Below, one piece after another: positions 11,037 through 21,641 of a stretch of 64,000 bases of DNA. Numbering within the stretch: the stretch's first letter is position 1; each line of letters opens with the position of its first letter. The position numbers were made by a program, and so were the translations under genes. The notes beneath the pieces were generated by a model. That model ran no database searches. It saw only the letters and a list, made by a program, of their open reading frames with translations, and was not told where the DNA came from. Origin of the DNA: Henricia sp. BOLD:AAB3569 (taxonomy: Eukaryota > Echinodermata > Asteroidea > Spinulosida > Echinasteridae); the NCBI GenBank assembly GCA_037783545.1, contig JBBELK010000994.1:310001-374000 (forward strand), read 5' to 3'.

Positions 11037-11543
11037 TCATTTGGTTGTGAAGCGACCATTGGCATCGGCCTTCAAGCAGAACATCTGTGAACTGGCAGGG
11101 AACTCACAGATCACATACAATTGAGCATCACATTCAGCATCATCCATGCGACCAGACCACTTAGGCCATAAATAAACACAGTCTTGACCACTTCCCCAGT
11201 TATTTGGCCGTTCCGGTGCCCAGTTGAGGTAGCTGCACTCTTGGCCTTCCCCACCAGCCTGCATCCACTTGCCTTCCTCCTCTCTGTCAGTACAGCCGAT
11301 CCAGACTCTGCCATCTTGAACACTTCTTGTAAACATCTCCCAGATGAACTGATGTTGTTGGTGAGATTCAGGAACCACCAAGCCACCTCCCATGTCAGAG
11401 CAGGTTGCGTTGGCTTCATCCCAAGTCATTTTCCGATCCAGCAGTTGGTGAGAGCTACCATATTTTTCTCGACCAGTTTGACAAGAGTTAGCATAATTGT
11501 AGGAAATTATGATGAGTGCAACGTTCATCCACACCAGCTTCAT
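11037..11543 (-). CDS. Secreted C-type lectin, type A, ERPN variant
   Basis: A 168-residue secreted CTLD protein. The signal peptide is residues 1-20. The CTLD has WDEANATC at 41-48, WIGC at 81-84, core Cys 48, 122, 138 and 146, and GRMDD at 131-135. The ligand motif position reads ERPNN (111-115) instead of PGEPNN, so the Glu that normally helps hold calcium is shifted one residue and Arg is inserted before PN. Calcium and sugar binding may be altered. The first N-terminal Cys (21) is kept but its usual partner is lost (SSHQLLD). The tail is the short form SSQMFCLKADANGRFTTK. The ORF at 11709-12161 lies 165 bp upstream on the same strand. Confidence 0.87.
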   Translation of the reverse strand: MKLVWMNVALIIISYNYANSCQTGREKYGSSHQLLDRKMTWDEANATCSDMGGGLVVPESHQQHQFIWEMFTRSVQDGRVWIGCTDREEEGKWMQAGGEGQECSYLNWAPERPNNWGSGQDCVYLWPKWSGRMDDAECDAQLYVICEFPASSQMFCLKADANGRFTTK

Positions 11544-11708
11544 GGTCCACAGGCTTCAGTAATCTGCAACTGCACTTGTCCGTTTGTTTACGGAACTTTT
11601 ATGAAATTGTTTTAGGAAATTGTTTTTATCACCAAGTGTTGGTTGAAGTCTTGTCGACCAGTGTCACCATACAAATGACATACATGTAGTCATCTTGATA
11701 AAATAACA

Positions 11709-12161
11709 TTAGTTATACCACAAGTACAGTCTTGTCACATGCTGAGTAAGCTTTGATGAAATGTCTTGCACCTTTTCTGAAAACCAAATGGCGCTGAAGG
11801 TTTCTCCACAATGGTTATAAATATCCTTGAAGTGGTGGCACACTTCTCTGTGAAAGTCTTTTGTTGAAATGACGTTTTGGTCTGCGACAGCGAGTTTTAT
11901 CCAGTTATACAACAGCAAATATGTACTTGCTTGGCCGACTACATACAGCACAACGTACAGCACAGCTGAAGCGATTCCGTTGTCTTTCGCGCTATAACAG
12001 ACGCACCAAATAACCCAAGATAGCCAATCAATTGCTGCCTTTGACCAATTGAATAATGCTGCCTCCACTGCTTGTGCATATTTAAAAAAATAACAGGCAA
12101 TAAAAACCAATGGTATAATGAAAAGCAGAGGAGGCAGGGTCGTGAGTTGCATTATAACCAT
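11709..12161 (-). CDS. Uncharacterised multi-spanning membrane-protein ORF (150 aa)
   Basis: No family is recognised. The N-terminal part is strongly hydrophobic: a likely membrane segment at about 9-28 (PPLLFIIPLVFIACYFF), a shorter one near 42-57, and a long one at about 63-90 (SAVLYVVLYVVGQASTYLLL). A charged C-terminal region of about 55 residues follows (STKDFHREVCHHFKDIYNHC...). It sits 165 bp upstream of a lectin and points the same way. Frameshifted or shortened relatives lie upstream of the lectins at 7909, 30802, 38381, 45783 and 59614, so the module was duplicated along with lectins. A conserved GTGGTATAAC at its 3' end could be a splice donor into the lectin, where an AG precedes the shared ATTACTGAAG leader. 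That link is speculative. It may be a real gene, a 5' exon, or a chance survivor. Confidence 0.45.
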   Translation of the reverse strand: MVIMQLTTLPPLLFIIPLVFIACYFFKYAQAVEAALFNWSKAAIDWLSWVIWCVCYSAKDNGIASAVLYVVLYVVGQASTYLLLYNWIKLAVADQNVISTKDFHREVCHHFKDIYNHCGETFSAIWFSEKVQDISSKLTQHVTRLYLWYN

Positions 12162-12476
12162 TTCAATAGATTGACTGCAAAGCGTATTGCTTGATTAACA
12201 ACACGAATTTAATCAGAGGCACAAAATAACCTTGCCAATTTAATAGACGAAAATTAAAGGAAGTGATTGCGTTTGGTTCATTAAGAAGACTACTGCACAT
12301 GACCATCGTAGTGCATATCGGTTGCTTACAATTGACAAGCAGTAACGGGATTCGTTTCTGTATAAGTTATTTAAAAGAAGCAGCATTTCATGACTGGTTA
12401 TTATATTGAAACAAGATTTCAATGCATGCAGTCTTCACAAAAAGCAGTGTCACTCCATTCAAGAATTCTTCCATTC

Positions 12477-13176
12477 AAGCTACAGTCACATTGGAGGTAC
12501 GGTAGAGCACGGTACAGCACGGTTGAAGATCGGCGTCTACCGTGCTCTACTGCAGAGGTAACCGTATCGGTACCGTGGGCTACCGCGCTCTACCGTGGGC
12601 TACCGCGCTGTGCCGGGAAACAGATTTCGAATTTTTTAAATGTTTAAAAATAAAAAATTCACCGCACGCTACCGTGTTGGCACCGGGGCTACCGGTAGAC
12701 ACCGCGTTCTACCGAGTTCTACCGGGAGGTACGTTTGAACACTGTAGCAAAACGGTAGATATACGGTAGACCACGGTAGACCACGGTATGTCGCGGTATG
12801 TGGCTACCGCGCTGTGCCGTGTTGCTACCGTGCTGTACCGTGTTGCTACCGTGCTGTACCGTGTTGGTACCGTGCTGTACCGTGTTCCTACCACACTGTA
12901 CCGTGTTCCTACCACACTGTACCGTGAGGCTACCATGCTCTACCGCGCTCTACCGCATTTGCATCGTGTTGGCGCCGTGTTGACACCGTGTTGACACCGT
13001 GTTCTGCTGTGTTGTACCGTGTGGGAACCGTGCCCTACCGGGGGGACAGTGACCGTCGACCCTCGACGCGATTTTCGGGCCGATAGAGCACGGTATAGCA
13101 CCGTGTTCTACCGTGTGCCACCGTGTACGTACCGTGCGCCACCGTGTACGTACCGTGTTGTATGTGACTGTAGCTT
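12477..13176. mobile_element. Terminal-inverted-repeat element built from TACCGTG repeats
   Basis: The ends are aagctacagtcacat (12477-12491) and its inverse atgtgactgtagctt (13162-13176). The interior is a degenerate array of TACCGTG / CACGGTA words. Between about 12800 and 12960 it has a regular period near 20 bp (gctaccgtgctgtaccgtgt). The left part carries the motif mostly on one strand and the right part on both. Several open frames (for example 12788-12994) are by-products of the repeat and are not called as genes. Confidence 0.7.
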
Positions 13177-13242
13177 TACCGTGCAATTTTGTTCCATACG
13201 TTTTTTTTGAATGCACGGTACGCCCACTGTAATAATTTAGCA

Positions 13243-13560
13243 TAAAGGGAAGTTCACACTATTGCGGAAAAATCACACTGTGCCATTGGTTTGTACACAA
13301 ACTGGTTTGCCGCTTGTGCGTGGCCTATCGCGACGCACAAAACGTTTTGAGCTGGGTTAAAGTTTAAATTTGTTGAACTTTCAAGTTGACCGCGGTGCGC
13401 TGACCTTTCAAACGCGCAGCCAATGAGGTATCAGAGAAGCCCCAAGTTACCAGAGTGAAATTTTCTATTTTGGAAAGATATCGACGATTAGGAGCTCATT
13501 CAATGCGGTGAGCGCAGCGCGGCAGTCAGATTTTTCCGCGATAGTGTGAACTCCCCTTTA
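13243..13560. mobile_element. TIR element TAAAGGGAAGTTCACAC
   Basis: The left end taaagggaagttcacactat with tgcggaaaaatc is matched in inverse by gatttttccgcgatagtgtg with aactccccttta at the right end. The roughly 318-bp interior is non-coding. It interrupts a repeat that is continuous in the related copy near 19700-19900. Confidence 0.75.
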
Positions 13561-15452
13561 GTGTATGATTGTGCGTGTCGAATGTATGATGCGAGCGCGA
13601 CCAGTAAATGCGACCCCTGACACAAAAACCTTTTTTTACAACTCACAAGCGACATGGCGGGTTTTGTACTAATGACGGACGATGAAATAACTCGAAGGGT
13701 ATGCCTGAATAATTTGTGAAAAGTAGGATGACAATATAAAACAAATAATGAATGTTTTAATTTGGGTACACTCATAAACAATTGACAGTTCCAATTCTTC
13801 CTTGACAAACACCACTCAGAGGGACTTCACAACCATTATTACCATTTAGAAAATCTCCTGATTCATTATAACAAAAGCATATCCAAACAATTAAAAAAAA
13901 AAATTTAAAACTATTTTTAGTAGACCAGTTTTTATTGTAAGGATACAGTTACAAAGCGTAGAATCCACAACTTGTGATAAAGTTAAATGATAGCACGCAT
14001 GTTTTTACATGCGTGCCATTCAGTTAGAATGCAAAGTTCCGAGATTGCCCCCTTGGATATTGTTGCTATGCCTCACACGCTATCTTCAAAATGTCCACAC
14101 ACACTGCACAAACCAACAGGACTTTCATCGGAAAGCACAGATTCATTGGAGAAAACTTAAAGGTATTCATGTTTCAGGGTCGACAGTTGCCGTAGCACGC
14201 ACTTAGTAAAAGGCCAGTGATACAGATATGTCATATATTCATAACAATTTGCTTTCTTAACTTTAAACAGCGAATTGCCCGGCCTTGAAACAAAACATTC
14301 ACCCCGAACACCACATACAACGTATGGGCAGAAAATTGTGTGATGTTGGTTTGTGAGGCAATGCACTTTGACCTATGTGGGCGCTGTCTGCTAGCCCTGT
14401 TGTGATTGGTCGGCGGGTTTGGTTGATTTACAGGTCGGAGCAATGCACTAGTCTGACTGAATCTTGCTCCAGTTATGATCAGTCATCAAATGCCGTGTCT
14501 TCAAAATGCACTGGCAAAATAAGCCGCTCTTACAGATTCAAATGGGTCAGTGTTGAAGTCTGATGGAAACAAAATCAATAAATTTCATTTGTTTTCAATC
14601 CTAACCCACTGGATTGGCAGGTTCATTCCGTATTTATTACCATGAGTGCCTTGGAATAATCTGATGCTGCCAATACATGGGCATGCATGCAGTTACATTT
14701 GGTTTTTTCTTCTTTCTCTAACAAAGCAGCTCAAAAGTGAAAAACAACAATTTTTGTTATCCACAAGTGAACATGTTTTTCGTAACAAAGATTGTCACAA
14801 AGCACAGATTCCACATATTGTTAATTCGAATTATAGACAGATACAGTTGCAGAGCCTAGACTCCACAACTTGTGATTAAATATGTTGAGTGGCAGTGAAT
14901 ATGCTTTCAATCAAAAACAACAATTTTTGTTATCCACAAGTAAACATGTTTGCCTTCTCTAAATGTCAAGGCTGTATGGGCAACTTGAGCTCAAAATACT
15001 TGTGCATAACTGGAGTCAAGCAAAGTGTTTGATAAAACCTACCTACATTTGATAAAACAAAATTGTGCATGGTTTAAAGGTATTTGATCATTTAATTTAC
15101 GTAGTATATTCAGGCCGGGGTTCCAGGTGGAAAATTATGGCAAATGTGAACTCTTTGTATTACATTTAAAATTAACTTCTTATTGCTTGATTTCTTGGAC
15201 AATTTTGTTTTTATCATGAAGGATTTATCATAAATACAACTAGCTAATGTCAACTGATTAAAAACCTTTGTTCCTGTTTGATGAACACCCACAATCTAGC
15301 TGAACTTTACAACTGCTGTATTGATTTCTACATATTCATCATAAGCTGTATATATACATATTCATAAGCTCTTTAGACATGTACAATTATTTCCTCGAAT
15401 TGATTCTAAACAAGGAACAATGAAATTTCTGTTAAATTCTTTGCCCAACACT
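13561..15452. other. Lectin-cassette flanking sequence, no gene recognised
   Basis: It contains an ATG-plus-donor exon-like motif at 13654 (see 19853), the block around gaaaatctcctgattcatta (13850), and the recurring motif with gattggcaggttcattccg (about 14610) found in every duplicated unit. No protein family or RNA gene was recognised. Confidence 0.5.
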
Positions 15453-15544
15453 CACTATGAGCATCTAACAATGGAAATTGGGCACACACCATTGTTACTA
15501 ACAATGGGGTTACAATGAACATGTACATGTTTTTGCTCATAGTG
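15453..15544 (+). mobile_element. 92-bp CACTATGA MITE
   Basis: The ends are cactatgagca and tgctcatagtg. The same element is present inverted at 63096-63187 and as a half copy at 3848-3886. A short inner palindrome (ccattgttactaacaatgg) lies in the middle. Confidence 0.75.
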
Positions 15545-15627
15545 ACTTCTGCTTCTAAAACTATATTAAAAATTGAAATAAATTTACAATTTATTTCAAG
15601 CTAGACAGTATATAACTACTACTTAGG

Positions 15628-15787
15628 AGGCCATCTATAAAGTCTGTGAGAGAGGAGGGGTGCGGGGGTCAGAGCCAATGCGCAGTCAGTGGATGACGTC
15701 ATATATTCTGCCAACAAATGCATACTGAGGAGGGGGCATTTTAAAAGTCGGCATTTCGTGCGTACTTACTTTATGGACAGCCCCTTA
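15628..15787. mobile_element. Probable short TIR element
   Basis: The left end aggaggccatctataaagt pairs imperfectly with the right end actttatggacagcccctt. The interior is non-coding. Confidence 0.5.
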
Positions 15788-15895
15788 CATGTATGGTAAC
15801 TACCATGAATTTGCTTTGAGTGAACAGGTTTTCATTGCACTGATACAGCACAAAGCATGCAATTCAGTTTAGAATATGCATCTCCTGGTATCATG

Positions 15896-16319
15896 TTAAA
15901 GGGAGAGGCAACACTTGTCAGAATTTATTGACAAATTTGATCCATAATTCTTGTTAGAATTCTGAGGAACTTGTTTTCAAAGTTGGGCAGCACCATTTGA
16001 CCTTTCTCTGGCGTCTCTTTCACGTAAACCACAAGTTGCAACATGCAGTGACCTGTTGTTGTCCTTCCTCCTTGATCAAACTCTGCTGTAACCTGACTCC
16101 TCATGCTCTCTTGAATGCGAGGGCCAAACTGAAAAATGTGGCAGCTTTTATAAAGCATGAATGCAAATCGAAACTGTACTGATTTTTCCAAATAGTTATA
16201 TCTGGTTTTTAAAAAAAAACATCCACATGTGTCATTAATTTAACAAACTTTGCTATGCTTGCTTGTGATATCCTGCAGAATTAAGCAACCTTCTAGAAAA
16301 TTGTTTCCTCTTCCTTTAA
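15896..16319. mobile_element. TTAA MITE, complete copy
   Basis: It begins ttaaagggagaggcaacac and ends gtttcctcttcctttaa. Comparison with lectin 3' flanks lacking the element (tcatgttaatgagac at 36346-36360) shows that insertion occurred at TTAA, and TTAA is present at both ends. This is the target-site behaviour of the piggyBac superfamily. There is no transposase. An 88-codon frame on the minus strand (15925-16191) is not considered a gene, because the homologous stretches at 32826 and 40372 do not conserve it. Confidence 0.75.
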
Positions 16320-16335
16320 ATTATGAGATTTGTTG

Positions 16336-16440
16336 TTCTATTGGCTGTGAAGCGATTATTGGCATCAGCTTTAAGGCAGAACTTTACTGGGGTAGGATGG
16401 GAACTGGTAGGGAACTCACATATCACAAACTGTGTAGGAA
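16336..16440 (-). pseudogene. C-type lectin 3'-end fragment
   Basis: The minus strand encodes a damaged version of the lectin tail (ICEFP..SHPTPVKFCLKADANN-like) just beyond the end of the TTAA MITE. Everything 5' of this tail is missing. It is followed by another partial TTAA-MITE end and then the pseudogene at 16621. Confidence 0.65.
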
Positions 16441-16620
16441 CTCACAGGAGCCAAACTGAAAAATGTATCAAGCATATCTGAAAGCAAATCAAATCTGTAG
16501 TGATTTTTTTAAATGGTCAAAAGTTATCCGGTTAATTATTTTAGCAGATTTTGCTGTGATATCCTACAGAATAAAGAAACCTGCAAAATTGTTTCCTCTC
16601 CCTTTAATGAGATTGATTGT

Positions 16621-17115
16621 TCATTTGGTTGTGAAGCGACCGTTGGCATCAGCTTTCAAGCAGAACTTTACTGGGGTAGGATAGGAACTGGCAGGGAACT
16701 CGTAGATCACATAGTTTTTATGGGAACATTGGTCATCATTCACATTTCCATATCTTATGCCATATCTCAGCACACCCTTGATCCCCTTTCTCGTTATTTG
16801 GCTGTCCTGGTGCCCTTGGCCTTTCCCACCAGCCTGCATCCACTTGCCTTCCTCCTCTGTCAATAAAACCGATCCAGACACTGCCATATTGAATAATTGC
16901 TGTGACATCTCCCAAATGAATTGATGTTCTTCCTCTGTGTCAGGAACCACCAAGCCACCTCTCATGCCTGAGCAGGCTGTGTTGGCTTTATCCCAAGACA
17001 TGGTCAGATCCATCAGTTGGTAGCAAGAACCATTAAATGCTTCTTGACCAGGCTTACAGGGTTGGGCTTGGACCCATGAAGCCACAGTCGGCACACTGAA
17101 CCAAAGCAGCATCAT
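16621..17115 (-). pseudogene. C-type lectin, type B, pseudogene with compensating frameshifts
   Basis: The frame is open for 164 codons, so it looks intact, but alignment with other copies shows decay. A 1-nt loss after WEM and a 2-nt loss before EEGK put about 17 residues in the wrong frame, destroying WIGCTD. A 19-nt deletion after GKGQ removes ECSYLNW and shifts the ligand loop out of frame until NDDQC. The last core Cys is Tyr (VIYEF). The signal peptide MMLLWFSVPTVASWVQAQ and the QPCKPGQEAFNGSCYQL start are preserved. The product would lack a foldable CTLD core. The alternative, a new protein, is unlikely. Confidence 0.8.
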
Positions 17116-18240
17116 GTTGATGGAGAAATCTATAAAATAAATCTCATGTCAAATCATCTTCCTACAAGTCTTTTGATCTCTAAATTTGTGTGCACATTGC
17201 CCTGTCTGCGTCTTTCTAAGCAATATAGTTAATTGTTTATTAACACATAAGTTTGTTCCAACTGTCTAAAAATCCTCTTCAAACTATCTGTTTCATGACA
17301 GTGTTTCTTACATTCTTTCAGTTTCTTTGTAATGACTGAAAAAAATGAACCGTTTGTTTTCTGTGGTTTTCTTTCCTTTGTATGGTTGTGGCTAGTTTCC
17401 CCAGAAAACTTCCATTGCCAAGTTGGTACAATGATGATGGGGTAGTCCAAGTCATTAGAAGTTGTGAGCTACAGGATCCATCAAATTCTTCTTGACCAAG
17501 TTAACAGAGTGAGTTAAGACCAGAAATAGAAATCCACAATGTTTTGGCAGTTTGGCTCATCAAACCGTACGTGGCATTAACAAACAGTCTTTGTGGAGCT
17601 GCAAACCATCCAAAACAGTGAGTTTTATCCAGTTTTACAACGGTAAAGGGTGGTGTTTTTGATACTATTTTAGTTTCTCAAATACAGCCCCTGCAACATA
17701 GCTTCAAATCTCCCATTGGCGGTTTTCCTTCTGTGCGCCCTGCTCTTGCTTTCGATTTTCTAGTTTTCTTCTGTTGAGTCGTTAGGTGGTTGCAGAGTAA
17801 ATAACTTGTTACAAAAACTAATCCTGTGACTGCTTGTCAATTGTACGCGATCGATATTTCTACGATGGTGCGCAGGGATAAGATTACATTTGCTTCTTAG
17901 CGAACGAAATGCAATCCCTTTCTTTAATCTTCGTCCATTGAATTAGCAAGGCCGTTCCATGCCTTTTGATTACTTTCGTGTTATCAATCATGTTCTTGCT
18001 CTATCAGCAATACGCTCAACAGTCAATTTGTTTAAACTGTTAAAGCATTTCACAATTTGATATTGGCAAACAACTTTAATTGCCTCCTCTGATTTTTATT
18101 CTACTATTAAGCATTGGTTTTTGTTGTGTGGCTTTTTTTTTTTTATATAAGCACAAACGGTGCCAAGGGGCATTATTTAATGATCCATGCATGGACTGAA
18201 TGGCGAGGACATTGCAAAAGCGGAAAGTGATTGGCTATAA
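17116..18240. other. Type B lectin upstream cassette sequence
   Basis: It contains the recurring upstream blocks of type B copies (ttagtttctcaaatacagcc; tctcccattggcggttt), related to the decayed module near 8600-8830. It also contains the aacgaaatgcaatccc block. No gene was recognised. Confidence 0.45.
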
Positions 18241-18412
18241 GGGTTGTAGTCCAGTCCACCACAAGTCCCTGGTTCCTAATTCAAGTCACAAGCTATTCAA
18301 ATAAACTCCAACTAAGGCATTCTTTTGTGCATGTTCATCCTTTGCTTCTTGTTACTGGAATTGTGATTGTATGGACTTGTGGTAGACTAGTGGTGGACTC
18401 GACTACAACCCT
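18241..18412. mobile_element. GGGTTGTAGTC fold-back MITE
   Basis: Left gggttgtagtccagtccacc pairs with right ggtggactcgactacaaccc. A second copy at 23867-24029 lies in the same sequence context (preceded by gattggctata), so the insertion predates that duplication. Confidence 0.75.
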
Positions 18413-19852
18413 GCCGGTTACTTTGCTGTGTCTGTTATAAGACGAAAGACATAATACATCGCTTCGTAGTTTGGCACTGTTGCAGCAGCCGTCAGCAGTG
18501 CTGCGTACTGTTATTCTGGCAGCAGTGACCAATCAAACCTTTCTTACACAAAAGCCAAGTAAAACAATTGACACTCACCTACATGGGGAACTCATACAGG
18601 GTACAAACTTGACAGAATACATCAAATAAACCAGTTCAACTTGAGACATATTTCCAATGTTCAAGATTATTTTCGGCAGTAAAAATACTTTTAAGCGACA
18701 AAAACTATTTCAAGCGTGCGAAATAAATTATTTTGATTCACAGAAATTACTTCAATTACATTAAAGAAAAAAATTATGAAACACTTGAAATGAATTATTT
18801 CAAGCCGCCATAATTTAAATCACCTTGTGCATCATACATCACCTTAATTAAGCTAAGTTCCTCTTAATTTTAGTCTTATTTTGTTGCTTAGCACTGTACT
18901 TGGTTTAGTTTTCTCACAGCAAACCTATAAATATATTGACATCAACTGCAATATAACTGCAACAATTAAATACATGTAGCTCTGAGTTCCAGTGCTATCC
19001 CAACGTCAGTGCTCTATTCCTAGATTTTTGCACTTTTGGCTTGACTAGAGAATTGTATCTACATGACAGACACACCTTGTCACATGAATAGGTGAAAACA
19101 GTCATTTGGGAAACAAAACATTCAAAATGTAACCACTCCAATATCCCTGACTTATTGGGAGTACATGTATAGTATATATAAATATATTGACATATCAGTA
19201 TGACATTTTTAGATTATATATTGCAACAATCAGATACGTGTAGCTGTTAGTTTCAGTGCTATCTCAACATCAGTGCTCTATTCCCAGGTCTTTACAATCA
19301 GTAAACTAACCCGTTTTGCTTGACCAGGCTCTCAACTACTTTTTGAGTCCTTGTAATTTGTTCCTGACACTTCAACACCTCTACGAAGGATTTTAAAAGA
19401 TAAATACAAGTGGAAAACGACAATTGACTAAAAACCTTAATCCACGCTTGACTAACACCACTTATCCGCACTTAACAATTTACATGTATATTCATTGAAT
19501 AATAATTTATAAACATTTATGAACTATATGTACAAGTAAATATTCTCTATTTTGACTGTGACAAAGGTACAATGGGTTTTCCCATCAAACCTATTTGACA
19601 TTACATGTATATAACCGAATGCCCCTGTAGATCCTTGTGATCTGATTGGACAATAGCGGGTCACGTGTCCTTCAATATTTAATCCATTTAATGCTACGTC
19701 ACTAACTATGCAATTTTGTAACATACGTTTTTTTTCCCATTGCACGGCGGTCCGCGTCAGCGCATGCAGATGTATGATGACTATGTGCGCGACCAGTGAA
19801 CGCGACCCCTGAAACAAAAACCTTTGTTTTTTTACTACTCACAAGCGACATA

Positions 19853-19912
19853 ATGGCAGGTTTTGTACTTATGACGGAGGATGAAATAAACTCGAAGGGT
19901 AAGCCTGAATAA
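19853..19912 (+). other. Exon-like ATG motif within a dispersed repeat
   Basis: The sequence encodes MAGFVLMTEDEINSKG and is followed by GGTAAGCC, a good splice donor. The copy at 13654 encodes MAGFVLMTDDEITRR with GGTATGCC. A third copy at 7579 keeps only ATGGCGGG. All three follow a similar upstream block with agcgcgaccag and gcgacccctga. It may be the first exon of a transposon-borne or host gene carried by a repeat. The protein is not recognised. Confidence 0.35.
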
Positions 19913-19972
19913 TTTGTAAGTAGAACGACAAGTAAGTAGAACGACAAGGATCTACTTGGGCGTTATATAAAA

Positions 19973-20121
19973 CAAATAATTAATGTTTTAATTCATGCAA
20001 TGGAAGGAATATTTTTATTCGGTGAAAGATGGAATGTGTTCCATTCAACAAGGCGAAGCCGGGTTGAATGGAACACATTCCATCTTTCCTTCCATTACAC
20101 GAATTAAAACATTCATTATTT
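19973..20121. mobile_element. AATGTTTTAATTC fold-back MITE, copy 1
   Basis: It is a long inverted repeat: ataattaatgttttaattc pairs with gaattaaaacattcattat, and agatggaatgtgttccattc pairs with gaatggaacacattccatct. The paralogous copy is 27256-27419. Confidence 0.75.
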
Positions 20122-20699
20122 GTATACTAGTAGATTAAACAATGAAATTTACATTATTCACCTCAAAGGATTTGGGATAAATGCGAGTGACATTTGATTA
20201 ATTCTCACTTGACGAACACCGACAGGTTGTACTTCACAATCACTATTTCTATTTAGAAAATCCCCTAATCAACTATAACCAAAGCACATGTTTTTAAATC
20301 TTGTTTCCAACACTTCTATTTAAAAAATGGTTTACTTTCAAAACATTTTACTAATAATTCACTGGCCTACATGTATACAATGGACCTGGTGAGCCACTCA
20401 CCGATTGAAGCAGCTATATTTGCCATCTTACTATGCAGGACAATGGGGGAGGTCACAATTCTGTGTGTGTTACGTGTTAGTGTTAGTTTAACACTGTTAA
20501 CAGATCTGTTAACATGACATTAATCTCGACCTCTAACTGAATACCAGGTTAACACCATGTTAACAGATCCGCTAACAAATTGGAAAATACGATATGTACA
20601 TACTTGTTCGTAGGACATTATTTTCCAACAAAAAGAGAAACCAACCGTGAATAACAAAACCAACTCGCATTTCGCATTGGTTTCTACGCCTGGAAATAA

Positions 20700-20890
20700 A
20701 ACTAACTCCAAGACCACGTAATTTATCCGAACCAGAAATCTGGTTCAGATAAATCACGTGACCTTGATTTTTGAAAAATGCTAAAAAACAACAATTTTGT
20801 GGATTCTTTTAAGGTTCTCTATTTCAGAAAGACTTTCAGAATCATGAATGGGTCTAGTTCGAGCCCAACAAAGTCGGTATTCCCTTTAAT
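20700..20890. mobile_element. CACGTGAC hairpin MITE
   Basis: The central hairpin is aatttatccgaaccagaaat and its inverse (about 20719-20759). It is followed by a segment running to aacaaagtcggtattcccttt, which matches the reversed end near 5400-5450. Copies are at 28195-28392 and 62610-62806. Confidence 0.6.
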
Positions 20891-21272
20891 TTTGATTAAC
20901 TTTACAACAAATCTGTCTTTGTGCCGCGCCATATTTGACCTTTCTCGGGCGCTTTCACGTAAACTACAAGTTGCATTTATAATTGATGTCAAAGGTGATC
21001 ACATGTATCACGACTGCGACATACAGTGATATCTCTTTTATACAGTGATATATAACTCTTTTATACCCGACTCTTGCTCTCTCAAATGTGAGGAGCCAAA
21101 CTAACAAAATGTATGAAGCATATCGGAATGCAAATCAAAACTGTACTCATTTTTCAAATGGTCAAAAGGGATTCGGTCCACATGTGTCATTGTTTTAACA
21201 GATTTTGCTGTGATATCCTACAGAATTAAGAAACCTGAAATTGTTTCCTCTCCCTGTAATGAGATTTGTTGT

Positions 21273-21454
21273 TCATTTGGTTGTGAAGCGACCATTGGCA
21301 TCGGCTTTCAAGCAGAAATTTACTGGGGTAGGATGGGAACCAGCAGGGAACTCACAGATCACATAGTTTTTCTGAGAACATCCGTCATCATTCACAGTTC
21401 CAGACCAATTCCACAACTCGACACAGGCTTGATCCCCTTCCTGGTTATTTGGCT
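21273..21454 (-). pseudogene. Orphan 3' half of a type B C-type lectin
   Basis: The minus strand encodes the lectin end from NQEGDQACVELWNWSG, TVNDDGCSQ and VICEFPAG to the stop codon, closely matching the 3' end of the lectin at 28776. The match stops abruptly at 21454, inside the ligand loop, where unrelated T-rich DNA begins. The missing 5' half is explained if the upstream part now belongs to the chimeric lectin at 21642. Confidence 0.75.
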
Positions 21455-21641
21455 ATATGTATTTTTTTGCCAAAACACCAGGTAACATCTATTTTTAGTG
21501 TTTTTTATGTGTTTTTATTGTGTTTTTATACAGCTGCAAAGTATAATCCACAATTTGTGAAGTTGAATGATAGTGCATGATTCCAGTCAGAATCAATCTC
21601 CAATCAGTACCTCCTTGTATCATGTTGAGGAGACTGGTCAT

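Larger units (their letters stand above)
18430..21265. repeat. Older duplicated segment, copy 1
   Basis: It is similar over its length to 25903-28765 at an offset of about 7.48 kb. Shared landmarks are the gttataagacgaaagacat block, the hairpin element at 19973, the CACGTGAC hairpin near 20720 and the partial TTAA MITE end. The copies differ by scattered substitutions and indels, so they are older than the 30-52 kb triplication. Confidence 0.8.

Noticed and set aside
12788-12994. Short repetitive ORFs in both strands (TVLYRVATVLYRV-like)
   Set aside because: They are translations of the TACCGTG array.
15925-16191. 88-codon minus-strand ORF (QFGPRIQESMRSQVTAEF)
   Set aside because: It lies inside the TTAA MITE, and the homologous elements in the three units do not preserve the frame.
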